Shown: one piece after another, positions 52,337 to 61,052 of the stretch
Layout of the letters: every line of letters begins with the position of its first letter
How positions within the stretch are numbered: the stretch's first letter is position 1
From: an uncultured Muribaculum sp.
Lineage (GTDB): Bacteria; Bacteroidota; Bacteroidia; Bacteroidales; Muribaculaceae
Assembly (NCBI GenBank): GCA_910578785.1
Contig: CAJTSJ010000003.1
Location: forward strand, 55,918 to 119,917
Reading direction: 5' to 3'
Length of the DNA stretch: 64,000 nt
Program-made: the position numbers and the translations under genes
Notes under the pieces: model-generated
Seen by the model: the letters and a program-made list of their open reading frames with translations, nothing else
Told to the model about the DNA's origin: nothing
Database searches by the model: none

Positions 52337-53569
52337 ATGGTACTGAACTATATTTGGGTGGCGTTTTTTCTGGCGGCATTTTTGGTTGCGGTCGGAAAAA
52401 GTGTGTTTTTCGGCGATCTCGGAATCTGGGGTCAAATCATGGGTGCATCATTTACGTCGGCGGCAAATGCATTTGAGATAGCGTTGGGCCTGACCGGAGT
52501 GTTGTCGCTGTGGATGGGACTGATGAAGATTGGAGAGCGCGCCGGAGTCATCCAGATGTTCGGGCGTTTGATCAGTCCGTTGTTTTCGCGTCTGTTTCCC
52601 GGCATTCCGAAGGGGCATCCCGCCATGGGGTCCATATTCATGAATGTATCGGCCAATATGCTCGGCCTGGACAATGCGGCCACTCCGCTTGGCCTTAAAG
52701 CCATGCAGGAGATGCAGGAGCTTAACGAGAAAAAGGATACCGCTACTGATGCGATGCTTATGTTCTTGATACTCAATGCTTCGGGGCTTTGTTTCATACC
52801 TATAGGGATAATGATGTACCGCGCTCAGGCCGGTGCGGCCAATCCGACGGATGTATTTCTGCCGATACTTCTTGCCACGTTCATCTCTACTTTCGTAGGT
52901 ATCGTGGCGATGTGTGTAAAGCAGCGTATACGATTGTGGGACAGAGTCATGCTGTCGTGGCTCGGAGGTTTGGCTCTGATTGTCTCGGGCATAGTATGGC
53001 TCTTCTCTACGATGTCTAATGAGGAGGTTGAACTTTATTCCGGTTTTGTAGCCAATTTACTGCTGTTCAGCGTGATTATGTTGTTTGTCGTTAGCGGGCT
53101 CCGTAGACGTGTCAATATGTACGATGCGTTTATCGAGGGAGCCAAGGAGGGCTTTAAGACTGCGGTAATGATTATTCCGTATCTGGTGGCGATTTTGGTT
53201 GCTATCGGCATGTTTCGCGCATCTGGAGCGATGGATGTCATCACCGACGGCATGATAGCCTGTGCGAATTTCATCGGTATGGATGCCGACTGGATAGAAG
53301 CTTTGCCAACGGCACTGATGAAGCCTCTTAGCGGAAGCGGCAGCCGTGGAATGATGGTCGACCTTATGAATATCCATGGTGCTGATGCGTTTGTTTCGCG
53401 CGTGTCGGCCGCTATTCAGGGAAGCACCGATACTACTTTCTATATCCTTGCGGTCTATTTCGGCAGTGTCGGAGTGGTTAAGACCCGCTATGCCGTGCCT
53501 TATGCGCTGCTTGCCGACGTGGTAGGCTCGATAAGCGGGATTGTTGCCGCTTACATATTTTTCCATTGA
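52337..53569 (+). CDS. SpmA-SpmB fusion, nucleoside-recognition (Gate) domain membrane protein
   Basis: This 410-residue protein joins two membrane halves. The N-terminal half (about residues 1-200) has GHPAMGSIFMNVSANMLGLD and NAATPLGLKAMQEMQELN as in SpmA. The C-terminal half (about 220-410) has KPLSGSGSRGMMVDLMN, STDTTFYILAVYFGSVG and VKTRYAVPYALLADVVGSI as in SpmB. In Bacillus the separate proteins affect spore-core dehydration; in non-sporulating Bacteroidota the fused form has no established role, and the Gate domain suggests transport. It has its own strong promoter. Confidence 0.9.
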   Translation: MVLNYIWVAFFLAAFLVAVGKSVFFGDLGIWGQIMGASFTSAANAFEIALGLTGVLSLWMGLMKIGERAGVIQMFGRLISPLFSRLFPGIPKGHPAMGSIFMNVSANMLGLDNAATPLGLKAMQEMQELNEKKDTATDAMLMFLILNASGLCFIPIGIMMYRAQAGAANPTDVFLPILLATFISTFVGIVAMCVKQRIRLWDRVMLSWLGGLALIVSGIVWLFSTMSNEEVELYSGFVANLLLFSVIMLFVVSGLRRRVNMYDAFIEGAKEGFKTAVMIIPYLVAILVAIGMFRASGAMDVITDGMIACANFIGMDADWIEALPTALMKPLSGSGSRGMMVDLMNIHGADAFVSRVSAAIQGSTDTTFYILAVYFGSVGVVKTRYAVPYALLADVVGSISGIVAAYIFFH

Positions 53570-53577
53570 ATTTAGTG

Positions 53578-53609
53578 TTTGTGTGATTAGCTGAAAATTA
53601 GTATTTTTG
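53578..53609 (+). promoter_or_regulatory. Strong promoter for ybeY-mnmG
   Basis: TTTG (53578-53581), a 20-nt spacer and TATTTTTG (53602-53609) match the Bacteroidota consensus exactly. The start would be about 18-20 nt upstream of the ybeY ATG. Confidence 0.75.
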
Positions 53610-53631
53610 TGTGTAATAAAGCTTTGTATTT

Positions 53632-54063
53632 ATGAGTGAAAAGATGTTGTGGGAGTCAAAGAATGTCGAGATGCCTGACCTGGATTTCGGCAGGCTTGAA
53701 CGTTGGATAACCGAGGTTGCTAAATCGCATGGCCGGATTGTCGGCCCCGTCGGCTATCTGTTTTGCGACGACGCCCATATACTTGATGTCAACAGGGAGT
53801 TTTTGAGACACGATTATTATACCGACATAATCACTTTCGACAACAGCCGTGGCCGTATGATAAGCGGCGACATAGTCATTTCGCTTGACACGGTGGCATC
53901 TAATGCCGAGCTTGTCGGCGCGAAATACGGTGATGAGCTTCTTCGTGTGATTATCCACGGAATTTTGCACCTGTGCGGCATTAACGACAAAGGCCCCGGC
54001 GAGCGCGAGATTATGGAGCGCAATGAAGACGAAGCGTTATATTTATTCTCTAAATTGGATTGA
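53632..54063 (+). CDS. ybeY: Endoribonuclease YbeY (rRNA maturation)
   Basis: This 143-residue protein has LDVNREFLRHDYYTDIITFD, GDIVISLDTV and the metal-site motif HGILHLCGINDKGPGE. The third metal ligand, His in E. coli (HGXLHLXGYDH), is replaced by Asp here, which I recall as usual in Bacteroidota. YbeY takes part in 16S rRNA 3'-end processing and ribosome quality control. Its stop is 2 bp before the mnmG ATG. Confidence 0.9.
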   Translation: MSEKMLWESKNVEMPDLDFGRLERWITEVAKSHGRIVGPVGYLFCDDAHILDVNREFLRHDYYTDIITFDNSRGRMISGDIVISLDTVASNAELVGAKYGDELLRVIIHGILHLCGINDKGPGEREIMERNEDEALYLFSKLD

Positions 54064-54065
54064 CG

Positions 54066-55943
54066 ATGGTATTTGACTACGATGTCATAGTTATCGGTGC
54101 GGGTCATGCCGGCTGCGAGGCCGCGCATGCGTCCGCCAAAATGGGTGTGAGCACTTTGCTGGTCACGATGGACATGAACAAGATAGCCCAGATGAGCTGT
54201 AATCCGGCAGTCGGGGGCATTGCCAAAGGCCAGATAGTGCGTGAGATTGACGCGCTCGGAGGCATGATGGGCATTGTGACCGACCGGACAGCGATACAGT
54301 TCCGTATGCTTAACCGTTCCAAAGGTCCGGCCATGTGGAGCCCTCGTTCACAGAGCGACCGCATGAAGTTCAGTGCCGAGTGGCGCAGAATCCTTGAAAA
54401 CACCGACAACCTGTATATGTGGCAGGATTCGGTGGTGTCTCTCATTATCGAGGAGGGTGAAGTGCGGGGCGTAGTGACCGCTCTTGGAGTGCGTTTCAAC
54501 GCGCGGAAAGTGATTCTGACTGCCGGCACATTCCTTAACGGTCTGATGCACGTAGGTCGCGCCCAGGTGAAGGGCGGGCGAGTCTCTGAGCCGTATTCCA
54601 AAGGTATCACTGAGCAGCTCGTAGATTATGGTTTCACTGCCGACCGTATGAAGACCGGTACGCCGGTCAGAATAGACGGACGTAGTGTAAAGTGGGAGTT
54701 GACCGTTCCGCAACAGGGCGATGATGATTTCCACAAGTTCAGCTATCTTCCCGGTGTGCGTCGTGAGCTTAAGCAGCGTGAATGCTATATAACCTATACC
54801 AACGCCTCCACGCATGAGATACTTCGTCAGGGACTGCCTGATTCGCCGCTCTACAACGGGCAGATTCAGAGCATCGGGCCGCGTTATTGTCCGAGCATCG
54901 AGACGAAGATTGTGACGTTTGCCGACAAGGACGAGCACCAGCTCTTCCTGGAGCCGGAGGGTGAAGATACGCAGGAGTTTTATCTCAACGGCTTCTCTTC
55001 GTCCCTGCCTCTTGATGTCCAGGTCAATGCGTTGAGCACCGTTCCTGCATTGTCCGATGTGCGGATTTACCGTCCCGGATATGCCATAGAGTATGACTTT
55101 TTTGACCCGACACAGCTGTTGCATACACTCGAAACAAAGCTTGTCAAGGGGCTTTATTTTGCCGGTCAGGTAAATGGAACGACCGGTTACGAGGAAGCCG
55201 CGGGACAGGGGCTGATGGCCGGAATCAATGCCGCGAATGCTGTTCTCGGCCGGGGTGAGTTCGTGCTTTCACGCGACGAGGCTTATATCGGGGTGCTTAT
55301 CGACGACCTGGTGACAAAGGGTGTCGACGAGCCGTACCGCATGTTTACCTCACGTGCCGAATACCGGATTCTTTTGCGCCAGGACGATGCCGACATGCGT
55401 CTGACTCCGTATGGTTACAATCTCGGGCTGGCCACGCAGGAGCGCTATGACCTCATGCTGGCAAAGCGCGAGGCGCGCGACGGTCTGATTGAGTTTATTT
55501 CCGGATACTCCCTGAAGCCCGCACTGATTAATCCGGTGCTTGAAGAGATGGGTACATCGCCTTTGAAGCAAGGCATCAAATTGCGTGAGCTGATACTCCG
55601 TCCGGCTATAACTATAAGGAACATCGCACCGCATATCGAGGCCCTGCAGCGCTATCTTTCGACAATAGAGGAGGCGCGCCGGGAGGAGATAATCGAGGCG
55701 GCGGAGATACTGGTGAAGTACGAGGGCTATATCGAGCGGGAACGGCTGGTGGCTGAAAAGATTCGCCGTCTTGAAGACCTGAAGCTTGAGGACCGCATCA
55801 ACTATGCCGAGGTCAAGGCTCTGTCGACCGAAGCGCGTCAGAAGCTGGAGAAAATCAGGCCTGCCACCGTTGCGCAGGCTTCGCGAATACCCGGCATTTC
55901 ACCGAGCGACATCAATATCCTTCTGCTGTTGCTCGGCAGGTAA
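54066..55943 (+). CDS. mnmG: tRNA uridine-5-carboxymethylaminomethyl modification enzyme
   Basis: The product is about 625 residues from the ATG before VFDYDVIVIGAGHAGCEAAH (FAD-binding). CNPAVGGIAKGQIVREIDAL, the Cys-containing RELKQRECYITYTN and GQVNGTTGYEEAAGQGLMAG are family hallmarks, with a C-terminal helical domain ending ISPSDINILLLLLGR. A TTG two codons earlier overlaps the ybeY stop and is less likely. MnmG works with MnmE to modify wobble uridine 34 of several tRNAs. The stop codon abuts a parS palindrome. Confidence 0.96.
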   Translation: MVFDYDVIVIGAGHAGCEAAHASAKMGVSTLLVTMDMNKIAQMSCNPAVGGIAKGQIVREIDALGGMMGIVTDRTAIQFRMLNRSKGPAMWSPRSQSDRMKFSAEWRRILENTDNLYMWQDSVVSLIIEEGEVRGVVTALGVRFNARKVILTAGTFLNGLMHVGRAQVKGGRVSEPYSKGITEQLVDYGFTADRMKTGTPVRIDGRSVKWELTVPQQGDDDFHKFSYLPGVRRELKQRECYITYTNASTHEILRQGLPDSPLYNGQIQSIGPRYCPSIETKIVTFADKDEHQLFLEPEGEDTQEFYLNGFSSSLPLDVQVNALSTVPALSDVRIYRPGYAIEYDFFDPTQLLHTLETKLVKGLYFAGQVNGTTGYEEAAGQGLMAGINAANAVLGRGEFVLSRDEAYIGVLIDDLVTKGVDEPYRMFTSRAEYRILLRQDDADMRLTPYGYNLGLATQERYDLMLAKREARDGLIEFISGYSLKPALINPVLEEMGTSPLKQGIKLRELILRPAITIRNIAPHIEALQRYLSTIEEARREEIIEAAEILVKYEGYIERERLVAEKIRRLEDLKLEDRINYAEVKALSTEARQKLEKIRPATVAQASRIPGISPSDINILLLLLGR

Positions 55944-55959
55944 TGTTCCACGTGGAACA
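55944..55959. promoter_or_regulatory. parS site (ParB-binding palindrome)
   Basis: TGTTCCACGTGGAACA is a perfect 16-bp palindrome matching the bacterial parS consensus (TGTTNCACGTGNAACA). It begins on the base after the mnmG stop codon. ParB binds such sites, loads onto the chromosome and directs origin segregation with ParA and SMC. parS sites cluster near the replication origin, so the locus is probably origin-proximal. I found no second copy in the window. Confidence 0.85.
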
Positions 55960-56004
55960 AAAATAAAAAATTAATACTCAATTAATTAAATCGAAAAAAA
56001 ATAT

Positions 56005-56523
56005 ATGGAATATGTAAAGTCAAAAATCCGTGATGTCTATGATTTCCCTAAGAAAGGCATCATCTTCCGCGATTTGACCACAATGTTTAAGGACGCACGT
56101 GCGATGCATATCGTAGGTTGGGATCTTGCCCAACAATATCGCGACAAAGGTGTTACTAAAGTGGTGGGTATCGAGTCGCGCGGTTTTATAGGCGGTTCGA
56201 TTCTCGCATACGAGATCGGAGCCGGTTTCGTCCCCGCCCGTAAGCCCGGCAAGCTTCCCGCCGACGTTGTGAGCGAAGCCTACGACAAGGAGTACGGCCA
56301 GGACGTGATCGAGATTCACAGCGACGCCATCACGCCTGACGATGTGGTCGTGATCCACGACGACCTTCTCGCCACCGGCGGAACCATGGCCGCCTGCTAC
56401 AATCTGGTGAAAAAGATGAATCCGAAGAAGATTTACATCAGCTTCATCGTCGAGCTGAGCGCTCTCGAGGGCCGCAAGAATCTGCCTGCCGACGCCGACG
56501 TGTCGTCATTGATAGTATATTAA
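56005..56523 (+). CDS. apt: Adenine phosphoribosyltransferase
   Basis: This 172-residue protein has IRDVYDFPKKGIIFRDLTTM, VVGIESRGFIGGSILAYEIG, FVPARKPGKLPADVV and the PRPP motif VVVIHDDLLATGGTMAAC. It makes AMP from adenine and PRPP for purine salvage. Length is normal. It stands between the parS site and uvrC, 13 bp before the uvrC start. Confidence 0.96.
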   Translation: MEYVKSKIRDVYDFPKKGIIFRDLTTMFKDARAMHIVGWDLAQQYRDKGVTKVVGIESRGFIGGSILAYEIGAGFVPARKPGKLPADVVSEAYDKEYGQDVIEIHSDAITPDDVVVIHDDLLATGGTMAACYNLVKKMNPKKIYISFIVELSALEGRKNLPADADVSSLIVY

Positions 56524-56535
56524 AAAACTGCATAT

Positions 56536-58350
56536 TTGGCTAAATACGAAAAATCCGAATCCTTAAAGGAGAAGATTTCAATTCTACCTGATTCTCCCGG
56601 CTGCTATCTCTATTATGATGCGGCCGGGACTGTAATATACGTCGGCAAGGCCAAGAACCTGAAGCGGCGCGTGTCGTCCTACTTCAACCGTCAGCACGAT
56701 GTCATACGCACCATGCTCCTGGTGCGCAACATCGCCGACATGCGCTATATCGTGGTGCCTACCGAGGAGGATGCGCTCAATCTGGAGAACTCGCTGATAA
56801 AGGAGTATAAGCCGCGCTACAATGTGCTTCTGAAGGACGATAAGTCCTATCCGTGGATAGTGGTCACCAAGGAGCATTTCCCGCGTGTCTTCATGACGCG
56901 CACACGCATCAAGGACGGCTCGAAGTATTTCGGTCCGTATGCCAACACGGCCGTGGCTAAGACGGTGCTTAATCTTATCCGCGAACTGTATCCCGTGCGC
57001 ACCTGCCGCCATGCCATAACGCCCGATTATGTGGCGAAGGGGAAGGGCAGGCTGTGCCTTGAATACCATCTGAAAAATTGCCAGGGATGTTGCGTGGGGC
57101 TGGTCGGCGAAGAGGAATACGGCGAGATGATGTCGCATGTCAGGCAGATTCTTCGCGGCGACACTCAGGAGCTTCTTGACTATCTGCGCGGCGAGATGAT
57201 GCGCCTGAGCGAGGAGCTGCGGTTTGAGGAGGCGCAGGCCATAAAGGATAAATATCAGCTTATAGAGCGCTACCAGTCGAAGAGCGTCATCGTCAGCCAG
57301 ACGCTTGACGATATAGACGTGTTCGGTGTCGACGACGACAAGGAGCAGGTCTACGTCAACTATATGCACGTGCGCCGCGGTGCGATAGTCCGCAGCATAA
57401 CGCTCGAATACAAGCGCCGCATGGATGAGTCGGTGGCGCAGATTCTCGACTATGCATTGACGGAGATTGCCGAGAAATTTTCGATAAAATATGACGAGGT
57501 CGTGATTCCCGAATTGCCTGAAAGCGCATTTGACGGCGTAGTGTTCAATATACCCAAACGCGGCGATAAACTGAAGCTCCTCGAAGTGTCGACCCACAAT
57601 GCCCGCCAGAATAAGATCGACGCCTTGAAGATGATGGAGAAGCACGACCCCGAGAAGCGCGTTGAGCGCACGCTTGAACGCATCAAGTCGGACTTCCGCC
57701 TGACTGAGCTTCCGAGGCACATCGAGTGCTTCGACAACTCCAACATACAGGGCACGAATCCCGTGGCTTCGTGCGTGGTGTTCCGCAATGCGCGGCCGTC
57801 GAAACGCGACTACCGCCACTTCAACATAAAGACCGTGGTCGGTCCCGACGACTTCGCTTCGATGAAGGAGGTGCTTACACGACGCTACACGCGCATGATG
57901 GAGGAGGCTCCTGACGACCTGCCTCAGCTCATCGTGGTCGACGGCGGCAAGGGCCAGCTCAGCGCGGCCGTCGAGGCTCTCGACGACATGGGACTGCGGG
58001 GCACTATAGCGGTGGTAGGAATAGCGAAGCGTCTGGAAGAGATATATTTTCCCGGCGACAGTGTGCCTCTCTACATCGACAAAAATTCTGAATCGCTCCG
58101 CGTGGTGCAGCAGTTGCGCGACGAAGCCCATCGCTTCGGCATCACTCATCACCGCAATCAGCGTAGCAAAGGTCAGATAGTCAGCGAGTTGGATGGCGTG
58201 AAAGGGGTGGGCGAAAAGACCCGCGACGCTCTGCTACAGCACTTTAAGAGTGTAAAGCGTCTGCGCGAGGCTTCCATTGACTCAATAGCCGACATTGTGG
58301 GGCCGTCTAAGGCCTCTATAGTCTACAATGCGTTGCACGCACCCGAATAG
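56536..58350 (+). CDS. uvrC: Excinuclease ABC subunit C
   Basis: The 604-residue product is read from a TTG start; no upstream ATG exists in frame and the next internal ATG (about residue 64) would remove the catalytic domain. Domains: GIY-YIG nuclease (SPGCYLYYDAAGTVIYVGKA), UVR domain (about residues 200-235), RNase H-like nuclease (ECFDNSNIQGTNPVASCVVF, LIVVDGGKGQLSAAVEALDD) and C-terminal helix-hairpin-helix (LDGVKGVGEKTRDALLQHFK). UvrC makes both incisions in nucleotide excision repair. A strong hairpin at 58409-58448 follows. Confidence 0.95.
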   Translation: MAKYEKSESLKEKISILPDSPGCYLYYDAAGTVIYVGKAKNLKRRVSSYFNRQHDVIRTMLLVRNIADMRYIVVPTEEDALNLENSLIKEYKPRYNVLLKDDKSYPWIVVTKEHFPRVFMTRTRIKDGSKYFGPYANTAVAKTVLNLIRELYPVRTCRHAITPDYVAKGKGRLCLEYHLKNCQGCCVGLVGEEEYGEMMSHVRQILRGDTQELLDYLRGEMMRLSEELRFEEAQAIKDKYQLIERYQSKSVIVSQTLDDIDVFGVDDDKEQVYVNYMHVRRGAIVRSITLEYKRRMDESVAQILDYALTEIAEKFSIKYDEVVIPELPESAFDGVVFNIPKRGDKLKLLEVSTHNARQNKIDALKMMEKHDPEKRVERTLERIKSDFRLTELPRHIECFDNSNIQGTNPVASCVVFRNARPSKRDYRHFNIKTVVGPDDFASMKEVLTRRYTRMMEEAPDDLPQLIVVDGGKGQLSAAVEALDDMGLRGTIAVVGIAKRLEEIYFPGDSVPLYIDKNSESLRVVQQLRDEAHRFGITHHRNQRSKGQIVSELDGVKGVGEKTRDALLQHFKSVKRLREASIDSIADIVGPSKASIVYNALHAPE

Positions 58351-58403
58351 GACGTGTTGTGCGAAGCCGAGTCTCCACGGCAGTGGCGTTCGTGGGGATA
58401 GAC

Positions 58404-58477
58404 TGAAAAATAACAAAGGGCGAGTCTCACGACTTGCCCTTTGTTATTAACCTTAAATCTAATACCATGAAAAACAC
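58404..58477 (-). ncRNA. Short-RNA unit, copy 2: promoter, conserved leader, terminator hairpin
   Basis: On the minus strand a -7 box TATATTTG (58482-58489) precedes the same 32-nt segment as in copy 1 (58478 down to 58447). A different, long hairpin (58409-58448) and TTTTT follow. The predicted RNA is about 74 nt. The hairpin sequence is unrelated to that of copy 1, while the 5' part is identical, so selection seems to act on the 5' part. A tiny frame MVLDLRLITKGKS with a stop inside the hairpin is present. The RNA runs convergent to uvrC and ends far from any minus-strand gene. Confidence 0.6.
58409..58448. terminator. Strong bidirectional hairpin after uvrC
   Basis: An 18-bp stem with one G-U pair (58409-58426 and 58431-58448) has a 4-nt loop TCAC. 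On the minus strand it is followed by TTTTT and ends the short-RNA unit; on the plus strand it lies 58 bp past the uvrC stop and can end that transcript too, though the plus-side T-run is weak. Confidence 0.75.
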
Positions 58478-58575
58478 AGTGCAAATATAGTAATTATAAC
58501 TACTAAACATCCGGCATAGGCAATGGTTCAACGAACGTGTTGATTTAACCTTTGTTAACTATTTAATCCCCGGAA

Positions 58576-58607
58576 TTTGCCTTTATGGGATTTTTTGCGT
58601 TAATTTG
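58576..58607 (+). promoter_or_regulatory. Promoter of the cassette-2 TPR/HTH regulator
   Basis: TTTG (58576-58579), a 20-nt spacer and TTAATTTG (58600-58607, one base off TAnnTTTG) fit the Bacteroidota pattern. The leader to the ATG at 58634 would be about 20 nt. Confidence 0.55.
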
Positions 58608-58633
58608 CATCTATAACCTTATAAATCTCTTAT

Positions 58634-60424
58634 ATGTCCATGGGGCTGATTGATATGATTGCGATAATGTGTAGGTTTGCTGTTCCTGAGGCTATCCTCA
58701 TCATGGTGATTCTTGCCGGTTGCGGTAGAGGCGGTGAGGTCGAGTCGCGGCTTGAGCGTATAGAGTCGGAATTGATGGAGTCGCGTCCCGATTCGGCGTT
58801 GGCTGTGCTGGAATCGATGGATGTTGACGAACTGCCTTCCGACCGCGCCCGTGCGTTGCACGGCATGCTCATGGCGCAGGCACGTCATAAGAACTATATC
58901 GACCAGACAGACGACCGCGACATCTCGTCGGCATGTCGCTATTTCCGCGACCACGGCGATGACCGACGCGCCATGAAGTCGTTTTTCTACCGTGCCGTCA
59001 TCCAGGAAGAAAGCGCCGACTACACCCATGCCACGAATTCTTTAATGGAGGCAGAAGAATATGCGAAGGAAATAGACGATAAGTATTATTTGGGAAGAAT
59101 CTATGATTTGTTCGCGGATTTGAATTACGATATATTTAACCAAAAGGAAGATTTAAAATATCGTAAGTTGGCAAGCCAATATTTCAATATGGCTGATAGT
59201 TTTCCACAGTATTACTATTCTTTAATAGAGGTAGCTATATCTTACAATAATAACGATATGCCAGAAAAATGTGTGGCTCTGCTTGATAGTCTGTCGTCTT
59301 TATCAAAATTTAGTCATAAAAACGATTCGATTATACAAGTATTTAAACTTTGCAGTTATTTGCCGGCTTTATTGAATTTAAAAAATTATTCGAGGATGGA
59401 TTCAATAATAAATATCATAGAAAAGCATCAAGAATATGATTACTCTCCTTATGATTATTCGATAATAATTAGGTTCTACACGGAACAAAACAAACTGGAG
59501 AAAGCGGAATTTTGGATTGAAAAATATAGTAATCTGTTTGGAGAAAGTGGATACTCTCAAATCGGTTATCATATGGCATTACATGATTATTATTTAAAAA
59601 ATAGAGATTATAATAAGGCTCTTGATCACAATGAAATAGCTTTTATGATTCACAACGACAAGATTAAAGAAGCACTTGATCAAACGGTTGTCGTTGCGCA
59701 ACGAGATTATCATCGCTTAAAAAATAAAAGTGCTGAATGGAAAACACGGAGATTGAAGTGGATGTTAACGGTATTCATTGTTTTTGGCTGTGCTATTGGA
59801 ATTGTCTTATTCTTATTCCATAAAGAACGAGTGAGGAGAAAAAACAGCGAGATTAATGAATATATTCTTGAAGTTCAGAAATTAAGTTCGGATGCAATAT
59901 TAAACAATCAACAAAGATTTATTCTTGAAAAAGAACTAAATCAAAAGAATTCAGACATGGACAATCTCGTTTCGCGAATTAACGTGGGAGATGAAGAATT
60001 AGGAAAGTTAAGAAATTTAGCCAACATAATGCTCAAGGAACATTATGAAACATTAAATAAGCTTTGCGACGAATTCTTTGATGTTCGTAATACACCACAA
60101 CAGCGCCCTGTGTTATACAAAAAAGTTCAGGATGAAATACAACGAATGTGCAGCAAACAATCCATCGATAAAATAGAACGTCTTGTTGACGGATGTATGG
60201 ATGGTATAGTCAAAAAACTCAGATCTCAATTTCCGGGTTTTAAAGAAATTGATGTCGAAATTTTAACACTTACGTTTGCCGGATTTTCATCGCGTACTAT
60301 ATGTTTAATGACCGGAATAAATTTGGGGTATTTTTACAATAAGCGGAAAAGAATAAAAGATCGGAGATCTATGTCCGAAGCTATAGATAAGGACATATTT
60401 CTACAAAAAATGGAAATAAAATAA
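58634..60424 (+). CDS. Membrane-spanning TPR lipoprotein with C-terminal HTH-like domain, cassette 2 regulator
   Basis: This 596-residue protein has a lipoprotein signal (LIMVILAGCG), periplasmic TPR-like helices (RPDSALAVLESMDVDELPSD onwards), one membrane helix (WMLTVFIVFGCAIGIVLFLF) and a coiled coil. The C-terminal HTH-like domain contains FKEIDVEILTLTFAGFSSRT and YFYNKRKRIKDRR. The first about 135 residues are encoded by GC-rich DNA (34 of 60 bases G+C in 58861-58920). From about 59035 the gene is strongly AT-rich (14 of 60 in 59401-59460). This suggests a chimeric gene. It is a paralogue of the regulator at 44069 and precedes a DUF3244 gene. Confidence 0.8.
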   Translation: MSMGLIDMIAIMCRFAVPEAILIMVILAGCGRGGEVESRLERIESELMESRPDSALAVLESMDVDELPSDRARALHGMLMAQARHKNYIDQTDDRDISSACRYFRDHGDDRRAMKSFFYRAVIQEESADYTHATNSLMEAEEYAKEIDDKYYLGRIYDLFADLNYDIFNQKEDLKYRKLASQYFNMADSFPQYYYSLIEVAISYNNNDMPEKCVALLDSLSSLSKFSHKNDSIIQVFKLCSYLPALLNLKNYSRMDSIINIIEKHQEYDYSPYDYSIIIRFYTEQNKLEKAEFWIEKYSNLFGESGYSQIGYHMALHDYYLKNRDYNKALDHNEIAFMIHNDKIKEALDQTVVVAQRDYHRLKNKSAEWKTRRLKWMLTVFIVFGCAIGIVLFLFHKERVRRKNSEINEYILEVQKLSSDAILNNQQRFILEKELNQKNSDMDNLVSRINVGDEELGKLRNLANIMLKEHYETLNKLCDEFFDVRNTPQQRPVLYKKVQDEIQRMCSKQSIDKIERLVDGCMDGIVKKLRSQFPGFKEIDVEILTLTFAGFSSRTICLMTGINLGYFYNKRKRIKDRRSMSEAIDKDIFLQKMEIK

Positions 60425-60529
60425 TCGGTTATTGTAGCTGATAGACCGTTGATATGAATTTATAGTTTGGTGTATTTATAATCATTTGATTGCCAGTTGA
60501 TTATGGGTAGAGGTGTTATGAGCTAAATT

Positions 60530-60560
60530 TTTGATTAAACAGATATATTGACTTACTTTG
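60530..60560 (+). promoter_or_regulatory. Promoter of the cassette-2 DUF3244 gene
   Basis: TTTG (60530-60533), a 19-nt spacer and TTACTTTG (60553-60560) give a good Bacteroidota -33/-7 pair with one -7 mismatch. The leader would be about 40 nt. Confidence 0.55.
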
Positions 60561-60605
60561 TGTTGTAATTAGACGTTATTATTAATACTAATTTAATCAT
60601 AAGGT

Positions 60606-61004
60606 ATGTCAAAAATTTTAATTGTATTATTTGTTTTATTATCATTTTCCGCCCATGATTGTTTTGCAGAAATAGGAGGCAACAGTTCCCCCACTATCAG
60701 AAAAAATAATTCAAAAATCGACGTTGTGTTAAAGCCAAAGCGGATTAAACCACTCGATAATTCTGAAAGATTGACAAGTTATTATATGTTGGATTCGGAG
60801 AGGCTTGTAGTCTGCTTTAACTATAGTGAAGGTTGGGCTGATTTGGTGGTGTCGACTCCCATGGGCGATGTGGTTCACAAGGAGAGGTTCCACACGGGGT
60901 TTGAGTTTTCCACCTACATCGGTGTACCCGATATGCCTTGGAAGATTGAAGTCACCACCACACAGGGCGGCGAATACGAAGGCTGGCTAATTATACAGGA
61001 ATAG
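60606..61004 (+). CDS. DUF3244 domain secreted protein, cassette 2
   Basis: This 132-residue protein has a signal peptide (MSKILIVLFVLLSFSAHDCF, then AEIGG) and a small beta-sandwich: ERLVVCFNYSEGWADLVVST, PMGDVVHKERF, then IEVTTTQGGEYEGWLIIQE. The VT-X3-G-X2-YEG ending matches the cassette-1 DUF3244 protein. The 5' half is AT-rich and the 3' part (from about 60835) is GC-rich, as if a junction lies inside the gene. Family function is unknown; an exported protein of the envelope is likely. Confidence 0.78.
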   Translation: MSKILIVLFVLLSFSAHDCFAEIGGNSSPTIRKNNSKIDVVLKPKRIKPLDNSERLTSYYMLDSERLVVCFNYSEGWADLVVSTPMGDVVHKERFHTGFEFSTYIGVPDMPWKIEVTTTQGGEYEGWLIIQE

Positions 61005-61052
61005 GTACCTATAATTTATATATTAATTCATCATTATTTAATTTATAAACCA

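Noticed and set aside
55944..55980. Terminator after mnmG
   Set aside because: The palindrome is followed by A-rich, not T-rich, sequence on the plus strand; it fits parS far better.
56584..58152. A 522-codon open frame antisense to uvrC
   Set aside because: It exactly shadows a well-conserved gene, is rich in His, Leu, Val and Ala as expected for an antisense frame in GC-rich DNA, and shows no family motif.
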